Source: Synaphobranchus kaupii
Lineage: Eukaryota; Chordata; Actinopteri; Anguilliformes; Synaphobranchidae
Length of the DNA stretch: 64,000 bases
Assembly (NCBI GenBank): GCA_029718625.1
Contig: CM056380.1
Coordinates: 13,947,786 to 14,011,785, forward strand
Direction: 5' to 3'
The position numbers and the translations under genes were made by a program. Below the pieces are notes generated by a model. That model was given only the letters and a program-made list of their open reading frames with translations. It did no database searches and was not told the DNA's origin. Shown here in pieces: positions 20,547 to 31,984 of the stretch; within the stretch, counting starts at the first letter, position 1; every line of letters begins with the position of its first letter.

Positions 20547-22485
20547 ATGGCCTTCCTGCAGTTCTTGATTACTGGTATTAGTCTCTGATGACCTGCTGCT
20601 GATGTGTTGTAGGTCTTCAAGTCAAACTCATCCAGGATCTCCTCTGACATCAGTAACACAAAGGCCAGAGCTGAACATTGGTCTGGTTTCAGCTCTTCAT
20701 CAGAAAGTTTTCCTGATCTCAGGTAATTCTGGATTTCCTTCACTAGAGAGTTGTCATTCAGTTCATTCAGACAGTGGAACAGATTGATGGTCCTCTCTGC
20801 TGAAGATTCCTTTCTGATCTTCTCCTTAATGTACCAGACTGTTTTCTCAATGCTCTCTGATCTGCTTTTTGTCTGTGTCTGTGGGTCTGGTACAGATGAT
20901 CTTCTTCCTGTCTGTGTCTGTAGTCTTTTAAAGAAAGCAACAATGGGATTTGTTTTGCATCGTCCTCCACCAGATCTGCATCCTGTCTGTGTCTGTGGGT
21001 CTGGTTCAGGTGATCTGCTTCCTGTCTGTATTAGTATACCTCCTAAGAGAGCCTTTAAGGAGTCCAGAGAGAGGCCGAGAAGGAATTGGAGGAAAAGGTC
21101 CAGGTGTCCATTCTTACTCTGTAAGGCCTGATCCACTGCACTCCTGTGTAACGCAGACAGCTGCACTCTGTGACTGTGAGGTTGTGATTCTTCTGCTGTG
21201 AGTACATTTCTGTTCTCATTTACACATGAATGAAACACAAACAAGGCAGCCAGATACTCCTGAATGCTCAGATGCACAAAGCAGTAGACCTTCTCCTGAT
21301 CCAACCCACACTCCTCTTTAAAGATTTCTGTGCACACCCCAGAGTACACCGAAGCTTCACTGACATCAATGCCACTCTCTCTCAGGTCCTCTGCATAGAA
21401 TATCAGATTGCCCTTTTCCAGCTGTAGAAAAGCCAGCTGCCCCAGTTTCAGGATGATTTCTGTATCTGACTCTGACATTTTCTTTGGGTTTGTCTCATTG
21501 GTGCCATTATACTTCTGATTCTTTACATTAGTCTGAATGAGCAGGAAGTGTGTGTACATTTCAGTCAGAGTTTTGGGCAGATCTCCACTCTCTACTTCAC
21601 CCAACATTGTCTCCAGAACAGTAGCAGAAATCCAGCAGAAGACTGGTATGTGACACATGATGTAGAGACTCCTGGATGACTTTATGTGTGAGATAATTCT
21701 GCTGGCCTGTTTCTGATCTCTGATTCTCTTCTTAAAGTACTCCTCCTTCTGTGGGTCATTGAACCCTCGTACCTCTGTCACCTGGTGGACGCACTCAGGA
21801 GGGATCTGATTGGCTGCTGCTGGTCGGGAGGTGATCCAGAGGAGAGCAGAGGGAAGCAGATTCCCCAGAATGAGGTTGGTCAGCAGCACATCCACTGATG
21901 ATGACTCTGTTATATCACAGATCTTATTGTTCTGGAAATGTAGAGGAAGTCGACACTCATCCAGACCATCAAAGATAAACACAACTTTGACTTCATCACC
22001 TTCAACACTTTTGATCTCTTTCAGTTGTGGAAAGTAGTGCTGCAGAAGTTTCATCAGACTGAATTCTCTCTCCTTCTTCAGATTCAGATCTCGGAAAGGA
22101 AGAGTGAAGATGAAATCAACGTCCTGATTGGCTTTCCCTTCTGCCCAGTCCAGAATGAACTTCTGCACAGAGACGGTTTTCCCAATGCCAGCGATGCCCT
22201 TTGTAAGCACAGTTCTGGGTTTCTTTTGTCCAGGTAAAGGCTTAAAGATGTCATTGCAGAGGATTGCAGTCTCCTGTGTAGTTTGTCTCTTGGATGCTGT
22301 CTCAATCTCTCTGACCTCGTGTTCATTATTGACCCCCCCACTTCCCCCCTCTGTGATGTAGAGTTCTGTATAGATCTCATTCAGGAGGGTTTGGTGGTCC
22401 TGCTTTGCTAAACCTTCAAATATGAATTCAAACTTCCTCTTCAGATCAGTTTTCAGTGCCTGCTGGGCTCTTTTTATGGATTCAT
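20547..22485 (-). CDS. NLR exon: FISNA + NACHT (NLRC3-like fish NLR)
   Basis: One open exon of 1939 nt (about 646 codons). It has a pyrimidine-rich acceptor TTTTCTCTCTTCAG before 22485 and a GTGAGT donor after 20547, and enters in phase 1. It begins [18 protein letters not shown], a fish-specific NACHT-associated (FISNA) segment. The NACHT ATPase follows: Walker [15 protein letters not shown], Walker [11 protein letters not shown], sensor segment [13 protein letters not shown], winged-helix motif [22 protein letters not shown] proteins are cytosolic nucleotide-switch receptors that oligomerise in innate immunity. An in-frame repetitive insert (about 20880-21030, PDPQTQTG words) precedes [15 protein letters not shown]. 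The reading frame is intact. The leucine-rich repeat exons expected next were not found down to 18425. Confidence 0.93.
20875..21035 (-). repeat. In-frame tandem expansion inside the NACHT exon
   Basis: Imperfect units encoding PDPQTQTG plus (R/C)(R/S)S are repeated about three times. Units are separated by a short unique piece ([12 protein letters not shown]). The repeats keep the frame. Confidence 0.7.
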
Positions 22486-22607
22486 CTGAAGAGAGAAAAT
22501 ATGAGAAATAATTATGTTTAAAATAAGTTTAACATTTCCCATTCAATAACTTATTTCAAGAAGAAACAGTCAATAAAAATATTTATGAAGTCAGTTTTCA
22601 TAGTACT

Positions 22608-22745
22608 TTACACACCTCAGAGTGTTACCAACCTCTCACTCAGTGTGTTACACTCCTCTCATACAGTGTTACACACCTCACACACAGTGTTACACACTCC
22701 TCTCATACAGTGTTACACACCTCACAGTGTGTTACACACCTCTCA
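22608..22745. repeat. Short tandem array of CACCTCTCA/CAGTGTTACA words
   Basis: Irregular units built from CAGTGTTACACACCTC and CTCTCATACAGTGTTACAC are repeated about six times within the NLR intron. Confidence 0.7.
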
Positions 22746-22975
22746 ATTAGGCCAATATTCCATCACGAATATAACAAATTATCAGAAAAGTGCACACTAT
22801 TGCATTTCAAGGATGATGGGAAAAACACATTGAAACAGTGAACATGGGTTTAATTGTCCTTTTACATTTAATTTCTCAGGTTTATGTTGTACACATATCA
22901 TTCTGGTAAATACTGTCTTCAAAGGTCACATGGTAATTTTAAAATCTAATATTTAATCTTGAGTGCTCTTTAACT

Positions 22976-23222
22976 CTGGATACAAACACAGAACAGTCTG
23001 TCTGATGGGGTTTAACCCTGGATACAAACTCAGAGCAGTATGTCTGATGGGGTTTAACCCTGGATACAAACTCAGAGCAGTATGTCTGATGGGGTTTAAC
23101 CCTGGATACAAACTCAGAACAGTATGTCTGATGGGGTTTAATCCTGGATACAAACTCAGAGCAGTATGTCTGATGGGGTTTAATCCTGGATACAAACTCA
23201 GAGCAGTATGTCTGATGGGACA
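22976..23222. repeat. 42-bp minisatellite
   Basis: About six copies of a 42-base unit starting CTGGATACAAACTCAGAGCA. Because 42 is a multiple of three, both strands read open. I regard those open frames as artefacts. Confidence 0.92.
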
Positions 23223-23517
23223 GTGGTTTAGTTACTGGATTTTGAGCACAAGGTTCCTGCTTTGAATCCCTCTCAGGGACATTTAATCTCACATGCATTT
23301 GCTGGCTCCCATAATCAATGCTTGATGCTATATTTTAATTTAAATGCCTTTGTGTACATGTTGTGTGTGATGTTTTCCATATGTAAGATTGTTAATGTAA
23401 AACACTATTATGAAAGTGTGAATGTTATAAATCAGAACACTGTTCTCTGTTAGATGTTTGCTAAACTCATTTCTGTACTCTAATGGACACGCAGAAACAA
23501 TGAGAGAAAACTCTTAC

Positions 23518-23761
23518 TGTACTGCTCATCTCTCTCCAGTGAGGCGGTGAGATCCTTCTGCTCCATGTTCCTCAGGATGTGGAGTATGATCTTCAGAGAC
23601 CTCTCACTGCCACAGGTCTCCAGCATCTTCTCCACTATGTACAGAGCCTCAGGATCCCCCTGCTCTCTCTCACTGCATTCTGGGTAATATTGACTCAGAT
23701 GGCTCTGAAACAGTTTCAACTTTTCATCCTTCTTCAGCTTCATCAGAGTGCGCAGGAGAGA
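23518..23761 (-). CDS. NLR exon: PYD-like death-fold domain
   Basis: A 244-nt exon with acceptor GTTTATTTCAG before 23761 and donor GTAAGAG after 23518. It enters in phase 0 and leaves in phase 1, which fits the FISNA-NACHT exon. The 81 residues start SLLRTLMKLKKDEKLKLF and include YPECSEREQGDP, a central VEKMLETCG helix and ILHILRNMEQKDLTASL. This is the six-helix pyrin-like pattern found at the N-terminus of many fish NLRs, where it mediates homotypic contacts with adaptors such as ASC. The PYD call rests on pattern and gene context rather than on invariant residues. Its acceptor lies in the first unit of a minisatellite. Confidence 0.85.
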
Positions 23762-24868
23762 CTGAAATAAACACATGAAGAGGTGTGCTGTATCAGACTG
23801 AAATGAACACATGAAGAGGTGTGTTGTATCAGACTGAAATAAACACATGAAGAGGTGTGCTGTATCAGTGTGAGAAATAAACGCATGAAGAGGTGTGCTG
23901 TATCAGTGTGAAATAAACACATGAAGAGGTGTGCTGTATCAGAGTGTGAAATAAACACATATAGAGGTGTGCTGTATCATTGTGTGAAATAAACACATGA
24001 AGAGGTGTGCTCTATCAGTGTGAAATAAACACATGAAGAGGTGTGCTGTATCAGACTGTGAAATAAACACAGTAAGAGGTGTGCTATATCAGTGTGAAAT
24101 AAACACATGAAGAGGTGTGCTGTATCAGAGTGTGAAATAAACACATGAAGAGGTGTGCTGTATCAGAGTGTGAAATAAACACATGAAGAGGTGTGCTGTA
24201 TCAGTGTGTGAAATAAACACATGAACAGGTGTGCTGTATCAGTGTGAAATAAACACATATAGAGGTGTGCTGTATCAGTGTGAAATACACACATGAAAAG
24301 GTGTGCTGTATCAGTGTGAAATAAACACATGAAGAGGTGTGCTGCATCAGTGTGAAATAAACACATGAAGAGGTGTGCTGCATCAGTGTGAAATAAACAC
24401 ATGAAGAGGTGTGCTGTATCAGAGTGTGAAATAAACACATATAGAGGTGTGCTGTATCATTGTGTGAAATAAACACATGAAGAGGTGTGCTGTATCAGTG
24501 TGAAATAAACACATGAAGAGGTGTGCTGTATCAGTGTGAAATAAACACATGAAGAGGTGTGCTGCATCAGTGTGAAATAAACACATGAAGAGGTGTGCTG
24601 CATCAGTGTGAAATAAACACATGAAGAGGTGTGCTGTATCAGAGTGTGAAATACACACATGAAGAGGTGTGCTGTATCAGTGTGAAATAAACACATATAG
24701 AGGTGTGCTGTATCAGTGTGAAATAAACACATGAAGAGGTGCGCTGTATCAGTGTGAAATAAACACATGAACAGGTGTGCTGTATCAGTGTGAAATAAAC
24801 ACATATAGAGGTGTGCTGTATCAGTGTGTGAAATAAACACATATAGAGGTGTGCTGTATCACAATAAC
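23762..24868. repeat. 36-bp minisatellite abutting the PYD-exon acceptor
   Basis: About 30 copies of a 36-base unit (38 in some), consensus TGTGAAATAAACACATGAAG followed by AGGTGTGCTGTATCAG. On the minus strand each unit contains GTGTTTATTTCA followed by C or G, a copy of the acceptor used by the neighbouring exon. Long repetitive frames on the minus strand are artefacts. Confidence 0.95.
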
Positions 24869-25239
24869 TGAAATAAACACTACTAATCGCACCACAATCC
24901 TTGCCTTATGTGTTGTGTTTTTGATAGCCAGAAAAGGGTCAGATACTTCCAGACCCCAAAGGTCCATCAGTGTCAAACGCTCATATTTGAAGTGCAGATT
25001 TTGATCCTGATTGATGTTTTGTAGAGATACTACTTGTGATAAATCATTAATTTATTTAGATTAATGGCGTTTCTCTGTGCAATTTGCCGGGAGCCAAGGA
25101 TGGCCAGGTAGCGCCCCAGAACAAGATTAGATGTTAAGCTGTCTTTTGAGGAGTTAAGTGTAGCACATTAGCATAAGCACTAAGGCTTCATTTGCACGGC
25201 CAGGAACTTCACTTGCTGTTTGCGTTCAGGATTCTGGTC
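24869..25239. other. Intronic stretch without recognised feature
   Basis: Lies between the 36-bp minisatellite and the target site of the composite retroelement. No gene or repeat recognised. Confidence 0.5.
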
Positions 25240-25324
25240 TTACCAGATATTTGAATCAAGGCAACGTGGCAGTTTGGGCCTTTTTTGGCAATGCTGAATG
25301 GGTGCCTAAGTTGGAAATTCTAAT

Positions 25325-25693
25325 AAAAAACAGCAAAGATACTCGCACTCCAAAACATGGAAAGGCCGAGATGCAATAGCAATGTATATTTATATGGGAC
25401 AATTAAATAATGTGCAAGTGAAAAAAGTGCAAAACACAGTGCAACACAGACGTTTCGGTCCTCAGACCATTTTCAGTGCTAGTATGTCAAAATCACAAGA
25501 CACGCAGTTTATAAGGATGTAAGGTCACATGATAAATTCAGAAAAAGACTTCATCAGTTGTACAATTAATCAAATAGTATCAAGAATCAATCAGTGATAT
25601 TACTAAATTAATGTTGGGATTTGACAATATTCAATTTAGCACAGCAATCAATTAACATTTCAATAATTCAATTAACAATGAACAATCTGGGGA
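25325..25693 (-). repeat. Inverted Penelope-type terminal repeat, left copy
   Basis: The inverse complement matches about 32735-33105 at over 90 percent by eye, with small indels. It contains GGTCTGAGGACCGAAACGTC (minus strand), a hairpin plus GAAAC block like the core of a hammerhead ribozyme. Such motifs are known in Penelope pLTRs. It stops abruptly at the 5' end of the LINE. Confidence 0.85.
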
Positions 25694-25835
25694 CGTCACG
25701 TGACCTGCAGGGGAGATGGCTGCTTAGCGCGTTCGCTCCTGCCCCCTTTCTCCTATTTTTGTATAAAACTGTTTAGACAACTTATATTTATTCATTCTGA
25801 TCCTGTAAATGGTTTTTACCAACTTATAGCTCAAA
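25694..25835 (+). promoter_or_regulatory. 5' UTR of the L1-type element
   Basis: It starts GGGGACGTCACGTGACCTGC, containing a CACGTG/ACGTCA site of the kind bound by bHLH or CREB/ATF factors, and leads to ORF1 at 25836. It is short, GC-rich at the front and AT-rich behind. That it acts as an internal LINE promoter is inferred from position. Confidence 0.5.
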
Positions 25836-26645
25836 ATGCCGCATATAAGAGCTTCCAAACAGCCTGATTCCGACCGAGAGAGTGACGAGACTTTTCAAGA
25901 AGAACCTGTAGCTGAGGGAAAGCTAGCAGCCATGATTGGTGCAGCTATGGAAAAACAACGGCTCTTCATTGAAAGCCAATTCTCTGGACTGAACGGTAAA
26001 CTTGATGATATCAAGACTGACCTGGCTAACTGCACCAAAGACGTACAAAAACTCCGAGGTGAATGTAATGACCTTCGCAAAAGGCTGGATAAAGCTGAAA
26101 GAAGCACAACAGACAACAAAGTCAACTTGGAAGCTAGGCTGGCTGACTTGGAGGACTGTAGCCGCCGGGACAACATGCGCATTGTGGGGATCCCAGAGGG
26201 AAACGAAGGTAGCAATGCTGTACAGTATGTTTCCTCCAATCTTCCCAAGTGGTTCCCCAGTTTGGGCGAAGGAAAGATCGAAATCATGAGGGCACATCGT
26301 ATTCCCCTTCCCCGCAATGCCAACAGCAATGGCACGCGGACGATCGTCTGCAAGCTTCTACGTTTCACTGACCGCGACAGTATCCTCAGAGCAGCCAGGC
26401 TTACCCCTCTCAACCTCGGCGGCAGGACCGTCCGCTTCTCTGCTGACTACAGTCAACACACCATGGCCCGGCGCCGCCTCTTCTCTGCTGCCATGGACAT
26501 CGCAAAGAAGCAAGGGTCTCAGTTTTTCCTCCTCTATCCGGCCAGGCTCAAAGTAATCCGCGGATCCCTGCAACGCATCTTCGACTTGCCTGCTGAAGCA
26601 GAGGACTTTCTCAACTCTCAGGGACCTCCGGAGTCCGGGGACTGA
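25836..26645 (+). CDS. L1-type ORF1 protein, intact
   Basis: The 269-residue frame from ATG has an acidic N-terminus, a long coiled coil (about residues 40-105, heptads LRGECNDLRKRLDKAE and KVNLEARLADLEDCSR) and an RRM starting RRDNMRIVGIPEGNEG. The basic C-terminal domain includes RTIVCKLLRFTDRD and VRFSADYSQHTMARRR. This order defines L1 ORF1p (Transposase_22), a trimeric RNA-binding chaperone of LINE RNPs. It is somewhat shorter than human ORF1p, as usual in fish L1/Tx1 elements. There is no internal stop, although the partner ORF2 is dead. Confidence 0.9.
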   Translation: MPHIRASKQPDSDRESDETFQEEPVAEGKLAAMIGAAMEKQRLFIESQFSGLNGKLDDIKTDLANCTKDVQKLRGECNDLRKRLDKAERSTTDNKVNLEARLADLEDCSRRDNMRIVGIPEGNEGSNAVQYVSSNLPKWFPSLGEGKIEIMRAHRIPLPRNANSNGTRTIVCKLLRFTDRDSILRAARLTPLNLGGRTVRFSADYSQHTMARRRLFSAAMDIAKKQGSQFFLLYPARLKVIRGSLQRIFDLPAEAEDFLNSQGPPESGD

Positions 26646-27372
26646 ACGTGACTTGATGATCGGCTTCACAACCACAGGTTTACATGTTGTTTACATGTCA
26701 CGTATTTGCTGTTAAATCAGATTATTTGGTTGTTTTTATTTTGTTGTCCTTTTTTGGTGTTTTTGATATGCCACCTGACCTCTCGGCTAAACAGAATGGT
26801 AGCCCAAGAATAAATCTGCTAATATTTATGGTACTTAGTCAAGCGTACCATTATGATTATTATTACTTTTTATTGGTGGCCTACTCTAAAGTGATAAAAA
26901 TAACAGCAATTGACTTTATTTAATTTAATTTATTTTTTTTCTTCTTCTTCCATCTATCATTGTTACTATAAGCTTTTCACATATGGCAATATGTATCAGA
27001 ATAATACTGCTACTACTAGTATGAGAGGGTTTCTTAATGCTGCCTGTCAGGTAGCTCTGTTATGTTTACAAGGGGACGGGCAGGGTGGGTGGGTGGGTTT
27101 GTAGGCCCCCTTTTCTCAGTGCCAGGTGTCTTGTGTTTTCTGGGGATATGGGGATTAGGTTTGTTTGTCTTATTTTGTTTTTGTCACACGTTCTCTGGTG
27201 ACTTCTTTTGGTATATTGGTGACAAGGGTTGGGGGGGTTGTAGTTCTTCATATTCTTACTATACTGATACGCTGTCTACTAGTTCTATAGGCTTACCTAT
27301 GTTTTGCATTCTCAGAGAGTTGATGCCTCTTACTGTCACTCCTCTCTTTGCCCAGCCCAACTCTCATATTTT
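26646..27372 (+). other. ORF1-ORF2 spacer of the L1-type element
   Basis: 727 bases, T-rich with a G-rich island (27072-27110, GGGTGGGTGGGTGGG). No gene. The L1-type spacer is long for an L1, and it may include unrelated insertions that I cannot delimit. Confidence 0.45.
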
Positions 27373-27513
27373 ATGACAACTTTACAAATAGCGAGCTGGA
27401 ATATAAATGGTTTAAATGGCCCAATCAAACGAGCGGCATGTCTGGATTGTTTTCGTAGAAAGAAAGTTGACATAGTATTTGTTCAAGAATCCCACCTTAA
27501 AGCAGCTGATGTA

Positions 27514-29044
27514 CACTACTCACAAAAAGTTAGGGATATTTGGCTTTCGGGTGAAATTTATGGAAAATGTAAGTTCACGCTACAGTGATATTATACGTAT
27601 CATGAAAGTAGGGCATTTAAGTAGAAGCATGCAATGGTGATTTCCTCATCTCAAACAATTTATTGAAACAAAAGCCAACAACAGTGGTGGGTATACCACA
27701 ACAAAAATGTCAATGTCTCAATAACTTGTCATGTGCCCTTGAGCATCAATTACAGCTTGACAACGACGTCTCATGCTGTTCACAAGTCGACTTATTGTCT
27801 GCTGAGGCATGGCATCCCACTCTTCTTGAAGGGCGGCCCTCAGGTCATTGAGGTTCTGGGGTACAGAGTTACGAGCCTCTACACCGTGAGTCAGCTGATC
27901 CCATAGGTTTTCTATGGGATTCAGGTCTGGAGAAAGTGCAGGCCACTCCATTTGAGGTACCCCAGTCTCCAGCAGCCTTTCCCTAATGATGCGACCTCGA
28001 TGAGCTGGAGCATTGTCGTCCATGAAGATGAAATTAGGCCTGTGTTGTTCATGCAGGGGCAAAATGACTGGATTAATGATGTTATTCAGGTAGTATGGGC
28101 TTGTCACTGTACCATTCACAAAGTGTAGGGCAGTTCTGTATTGACTAGACACACCTGCCCACACTGTAATACCGCCACCACCAAAGGGTCGTCTGGTGAC
28201 AACAGTGGCTGATGCATAGCGCTCTCCTTGACGTCTCCAACATCGTTGGCGGCCATCATTTCTGCTCAACGTGAATCGACTTTCATCAGAGAACAGCACT
28301 GAGGCCCACTGGTCCCTCGTCCAGCGTAAATGCTCCCTGGCCCATGCAAGACGATGACGCCTGTGCCTGGTGGTGTGGTCAGGTACCCTTGCAGGTCGTC
28401 TAGCACGCAGACCACGCTGATGTAAACGGTTTCGAATGGTCTGACGTGACACTTGGGTGCCTCTCACCTCCCTTAAATGTGCCTGGAGTTGAGTGGCATT
28501 CATCATCCGGTTCCGCAGGGCACTGTTCACAATGAAGCGGTCATCAGTGTGGGATGTGGCCAAAGGACGTCCACTTCTATGCCTTTCTGTGACTCTTCCA
28601 GTCTCTCTGTATCTCTGTTGCAACCTGCTGATGACACTCTGTGACACTCTAAGCTCAGTGGCCACTTCCCTCTGAGAACATCCTGTTTGAAGCCTCGCAA
28701 TGACGAGGTACTGTTGATCAATTGTTAGGTGTCGTCTTGGTCTCATGATGTCAAAATGTGAACAGCATGATGAAGAGGACTGTTTAAATACCAATTCTAA
28801 TTGAACCAGGAAATTTATTGGTCGATTCATGGATCAAACACCTGTTGTGAATTTTGCCGTTCAGCTCCTTGTTAGAGAACAGCAAGTTGTGCAAAAAGTA
28901 CTGAAACATTGAATAGTTGGACATGTGCATTCAAAAGTTTAGAGAAGGTCAAATTAATTTCACCTGTAAAGGTTATAGTGCATTTTAGGTTCATCCTGAA
29001 ATTTCACCCGTAAGCCGAATATCCCTAACTTTTTGTGAGTAGTG
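27514..29044 (-). mobile_element. Full-length Tc1-like transposon nested in ORF2
   Basis: Ends CACTACTCACAAAAAGTTAG and its inverse complement, TIR about 46 bases, TA at both borders (27512-27513, 29045-29046). The ORF2 frame is continuous across the insertion point, so it entered when this part of ORF2 was still open. It is a different family from the element at 11714. Confidence 0.95.
27718..28746 (-). CDS. Tc1-like transposase, intact (second family)
   Basis: 342 residues from MRPRRHLTI. The upstream in-frame start at 28830 adds 28 residues of TIR-proximal sequence and is not preferred. The paired-like HTH is [20 protein letters not shown] followed by [17 protein letters not shown]. Then comes an arginine-rich GRPLA linker, a second HTH ([15 protein letters not shown]), and the DDE core: [23 protein letters not shown] and [13 protein letters not shown], with 34 residues between the last D and E. 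The length fits the family. It catalyses TA-targeted cut-and-paste transposition. No stop, both TIRs present. Confidence 0.95.
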   Translation of the reverse strand: MRPRRHLTIDQQYLVIARLQTGCSQREVATELRVSQSVISRLQQRYRETGRVTERHRSGRPLATSHTDDRFIVNSALRNRMMNATQLQAHLREVRGTQVSRQTIRNRLHQRGLRARRPARVPDHTTRHRRHRLAWAREHLRWTRDQWASVLFSDESRFTLSRNDGRQRCWRRQGERYASATVVTRRPFGGGGITVWAGVSSQYRTALHFVNGTVTSPYYLNNIINPVILPLHEQHRPNFIFMDDNAPAHRGRIIRERLLETGVPQMEWPALSPDLNPIENLWDQLTHGVEARNSVPQNLNDLRAALQEEWDAMPQQTISRLVNSMRRRCQAVIDAQGHMTSY

Positions 29045-31984
29045 TATGTCGTTTTGCTAACAAACACTACTGTATTGCAGCGTCGGCTTCGTTTGATTCC
29101 AAATCCCGTGGTTCTCTTATAGTGCTGAAACGCTCCCTATCTATAAACATTCTGGAGAAGTTTGGAAGTACTGATGGGCGGGTCTCACTGATCAAAGCAA
29201 TTGTTGCTGGACGAAGGTTGGCATTCTTATCTGTCTATGCCCCAAACCAATTTGATAAAGAGTTCTTCCAATACCTGTCAAAGATATTATCAGAGTTGCA
29301 TGAATATGTTTTGATCATGGGTGGAGACATGAATGCGGTCCTAGATCCTGCCTTAGATCGTTCACATCCTCAAGAACAGCATTCCCATTCCCAAATTTCA
29401 GCATCGGCCTTTCTGTCACAGTTTATCTCAGACTTTCATCTGCTGGACACATTCAGAGCTGTTAACCCTTCAGTTAAACAATATAGTTTTTTTTCCAATA
29501 GACATAAAACATTCTCACGTATAGATTACATTTTTATTTCTCCAGCCACCTTTGAAGTACATAATGCAATAATGTCTCCCTGTCCATTATCTGACCGTAA
29601 TATTATTATGGTCAAGCTTACCTTAGCTAATACACCGTCCAGAGCATCGCGCTGGCGCTTCAATACCACTCTTTTGAAGAATATTGATTACCATAATTAT
29701 TTCAGAGGTGAGCTGGATAAATTTGTATCTGAGAATGCTGGCACGGTTGATGACCCCCGTATCTTTTGGTATGCGTTGAAGGGGTGTATCAGGAACATTT
29801 CAATATCCTCTGCGTCGCATCTTCACAAGGTTCGGTTGGGCACTATTGAAGATATGGAATCCAAACTTGCAGCAATGGAAAAACAGCAGCAATTATCTTT
29901 CTCCGAGACCAGGGACCGAAACATCCATGTTACTCGAATAGGACTTAACTCTCTCCTTAGACGGCGAGCCGAATTCCTAATGCATAGGACCAGAAGAAAT
30001 TATTATTTTAACGGCCCCAGACCTAGTCATCTCCTAGCCCTTAGACTGAAGCAAAATGAAAAATGCTCTACAATAACAGCTATCAAGCCCAGTGACTCTC
30101 ATATTATTATTTCTGACCGCAAAGGAATTAACTCTGAATTTCGTAACTTTTATAGTAAGCTTTATTCCTCCGAAGTCACTCTAGACAACGATAGATGCAA
30201 AGGCTTTTTGCAGGGCTTAGATCTCCCTTCCCTGAATCAGGATGAATCTGACCAATTTCAAATTCCAATTTCTCTAGAGGAGCTCAAAGATGCGATCCAA
30301 ACGATGAAAAAGGGAAAGTCACCGGGCTGGGATGGCATCCCCCCTGAGCTCTTCCTTACTTTTTGGGATGTATTAGGTTGATTTATGTTAGACATGATTA
30401 CCACTTCTATTGATAAAGGTTGTTTTGATAAAGATCTAGCTATTCTTCTCAAGCCAAATAAGGACCCTACTCTTTGTAGCAGCTAGACCTCTGTCACTCT
30501 TAAATGCCGACATAAAGATATATGCCAAGGTGCTGGCCGCTAGACTTGACATGCATGTGACCACATTAGTACACCATGACCAGACAGGTTTCATAAGAAC
30601 TCGCCAAGCTGCAGACAATATTCGTAGACTACTTCATGTGCTGCACTTTTCTCAAGATATTGCCTCTCCATGCGCAGTCCTATCTTTGGATGCAGAAAAG
30701 GCTTTTGATAGGCTGGAATGGGACTATTTATGGTTGGTGCTAGACAGATTTGGCTTAGGTTCAGATTTCATTAAAATGATCAAAGTCCTATATTCAAACC
30801 CTTCAGCTATGGTCACTACGGGAAACATTATTTCTTCTTCTCTTAAAATTTCTAGGGGGTCTAGACAGGGATGTCCTCTATCGCCTCTATTATTTGCTCT
30901 CTCTCTTGAGCCCCTAGCTCAAAAGATAAGGCAGCACCCTCTTATTTTCCCTATCAATTTTTGTAACACATCACACCGCATTTCTTTATTTGCCGACGAT
31001 ATTCTGTTATATATGGAGAATATCCCAACATCCATCCCCCGAGTGTTGGACACTTTTGAAGAATTTAGTTTTCTATCAGGCTACAAAATCAATTGGTCCA
31101 AGTCTTCACTAATGCCACTCAATCCTTCTTTTAGTCCTTCCACTCTACCATCCCACATTCCCGTGGTTAAGTCTTTTAAATACCTAGGGGTAGATATTTT
31201 TCCTTCTTTGCATTCAGTGGTAACCAAAAACTTCCAGGGCATCTTGAGCAGAGTGGAGGCTGACATGAATAGATGGTCACTATTACCAAACTCTCTTCAA
31301 GCACGTGTCTCCATTGTAAAAATGGATGTTCTTCCCAGGGTGAACTTTTATTCTAGTATGTTACCCCTCTCACCTCCCAAGGGTTATTGGGACAAGCTTC
31401 ATAGTCTTATATCTAAGTTTATCTGGAACGGCAAGCGCCCCCGCCAAAAACTCCACTCCACTCTACAACGTGGCAGACAGGATGGAGGACTAGCTGTCCC
31501 CAATTTCAGGATGTACTTTTGGTCATATGTGTTAAAACCATTATCAACTTGGTTTGATCCCACTGCGTCAGTTTCATGGCGAACTATAGAGGTAAACCTG
31601 GCTTCTCCTCACCGCTTACAGGACTTAGTATACTCAGGTTTATTGTCTAAACGCTCCAAGTCTAGGCTGGGCCCTATATTGTCTTTTCTTCTGTCAGTAT
31701 GGTTCTCTGTAGAGAAGGCCACTCACTCTCAATTGAAGTGGCACACCCATAGTCCTATTTTTCACAACTTTTCTCTTTTAACTGGTAAAGTGCCTTTTTC
31801 ATATCCCCAGTGGAGCGATAATGGTATCCATGTTCTTTCTGACATTTGTAATGATGACGGTCTTAGGATGTTTAGCGACCTGCGTGTAACTTACAACTTA
31901 CCAGGTTTCAAATTTTTTCTGTACCTGCAACTCCGTTCTTCCATGCGTACATATGGTGTACCCTGGGGGCAATCTTTATACACC

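Larger units (their letters stand above)
22486..23517 (-). other. NLR intron between PYD-like and FISNA-NACHT exons
   Basis: 1032 bases with GTAAGAG donor and TCTTCAG acceptor. It contains two tandem arrays (below) and otherwise nothing recognisable. Confidence 0.8.
27373..31980 (+). pseudogene. L1/Tx1-type ORF2 (endonuclease + reverse transcriptase), broken and 3'-truncated
   Basis: ATG at 27373 begins the APE endonuclease (QIASWNINGLNGPIKR, VFVQESHL). This is split by the Tc1-like element and resumes at 29047. VYAPN, MGGDMNAVLDPALDR and RIDYIFIS follow. The frame ends in TGA near 30381, shortly after the KGKSPGWDGIPPELF RT start. After one or more further disruptions it is open from 30530 to 32017: AVLSLDAEKAFDRLEW, SRGSRQGCPLSPLLFALSLE and the catalytic LFADDILLYMEN. 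The C-terminal region after YGVPWGQSL is missing, replaced by Penelope-like sequence. ORF2 normally nicks target DNA and reverse-transcribes LINE RNA. This copy cannot. Confidence 0.9.

Noticed and set aside
22939..23298. Long frames on both strands with LMGFNPGYKL or SRVKPHQTYCSEF repeats
   Set aside because: Artefact of the 42-bp repeat, open on both strands for the same reason.
23743..24842. Minus-strand frames with repeated HTDTAHLFMCLF words
   Set aside because: A direct translation of the 36-bp minisatellite (36 is a multiple of three). It lies in an intron upstream of the acceptor.
26002..26675. Alternative and minus-strand frames over ORF1
   Set aside because: They overlap the L1-type ORF1 with its coiled coil and RRM, and show no independent features.
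28747..28830. Extended N-terminus of the Tc1-like transposase from the upstream start
   Set aside because: The 28 extra residues translate terminal non-coding sequence. The start at 28746 gives the usual family length and HTH position.
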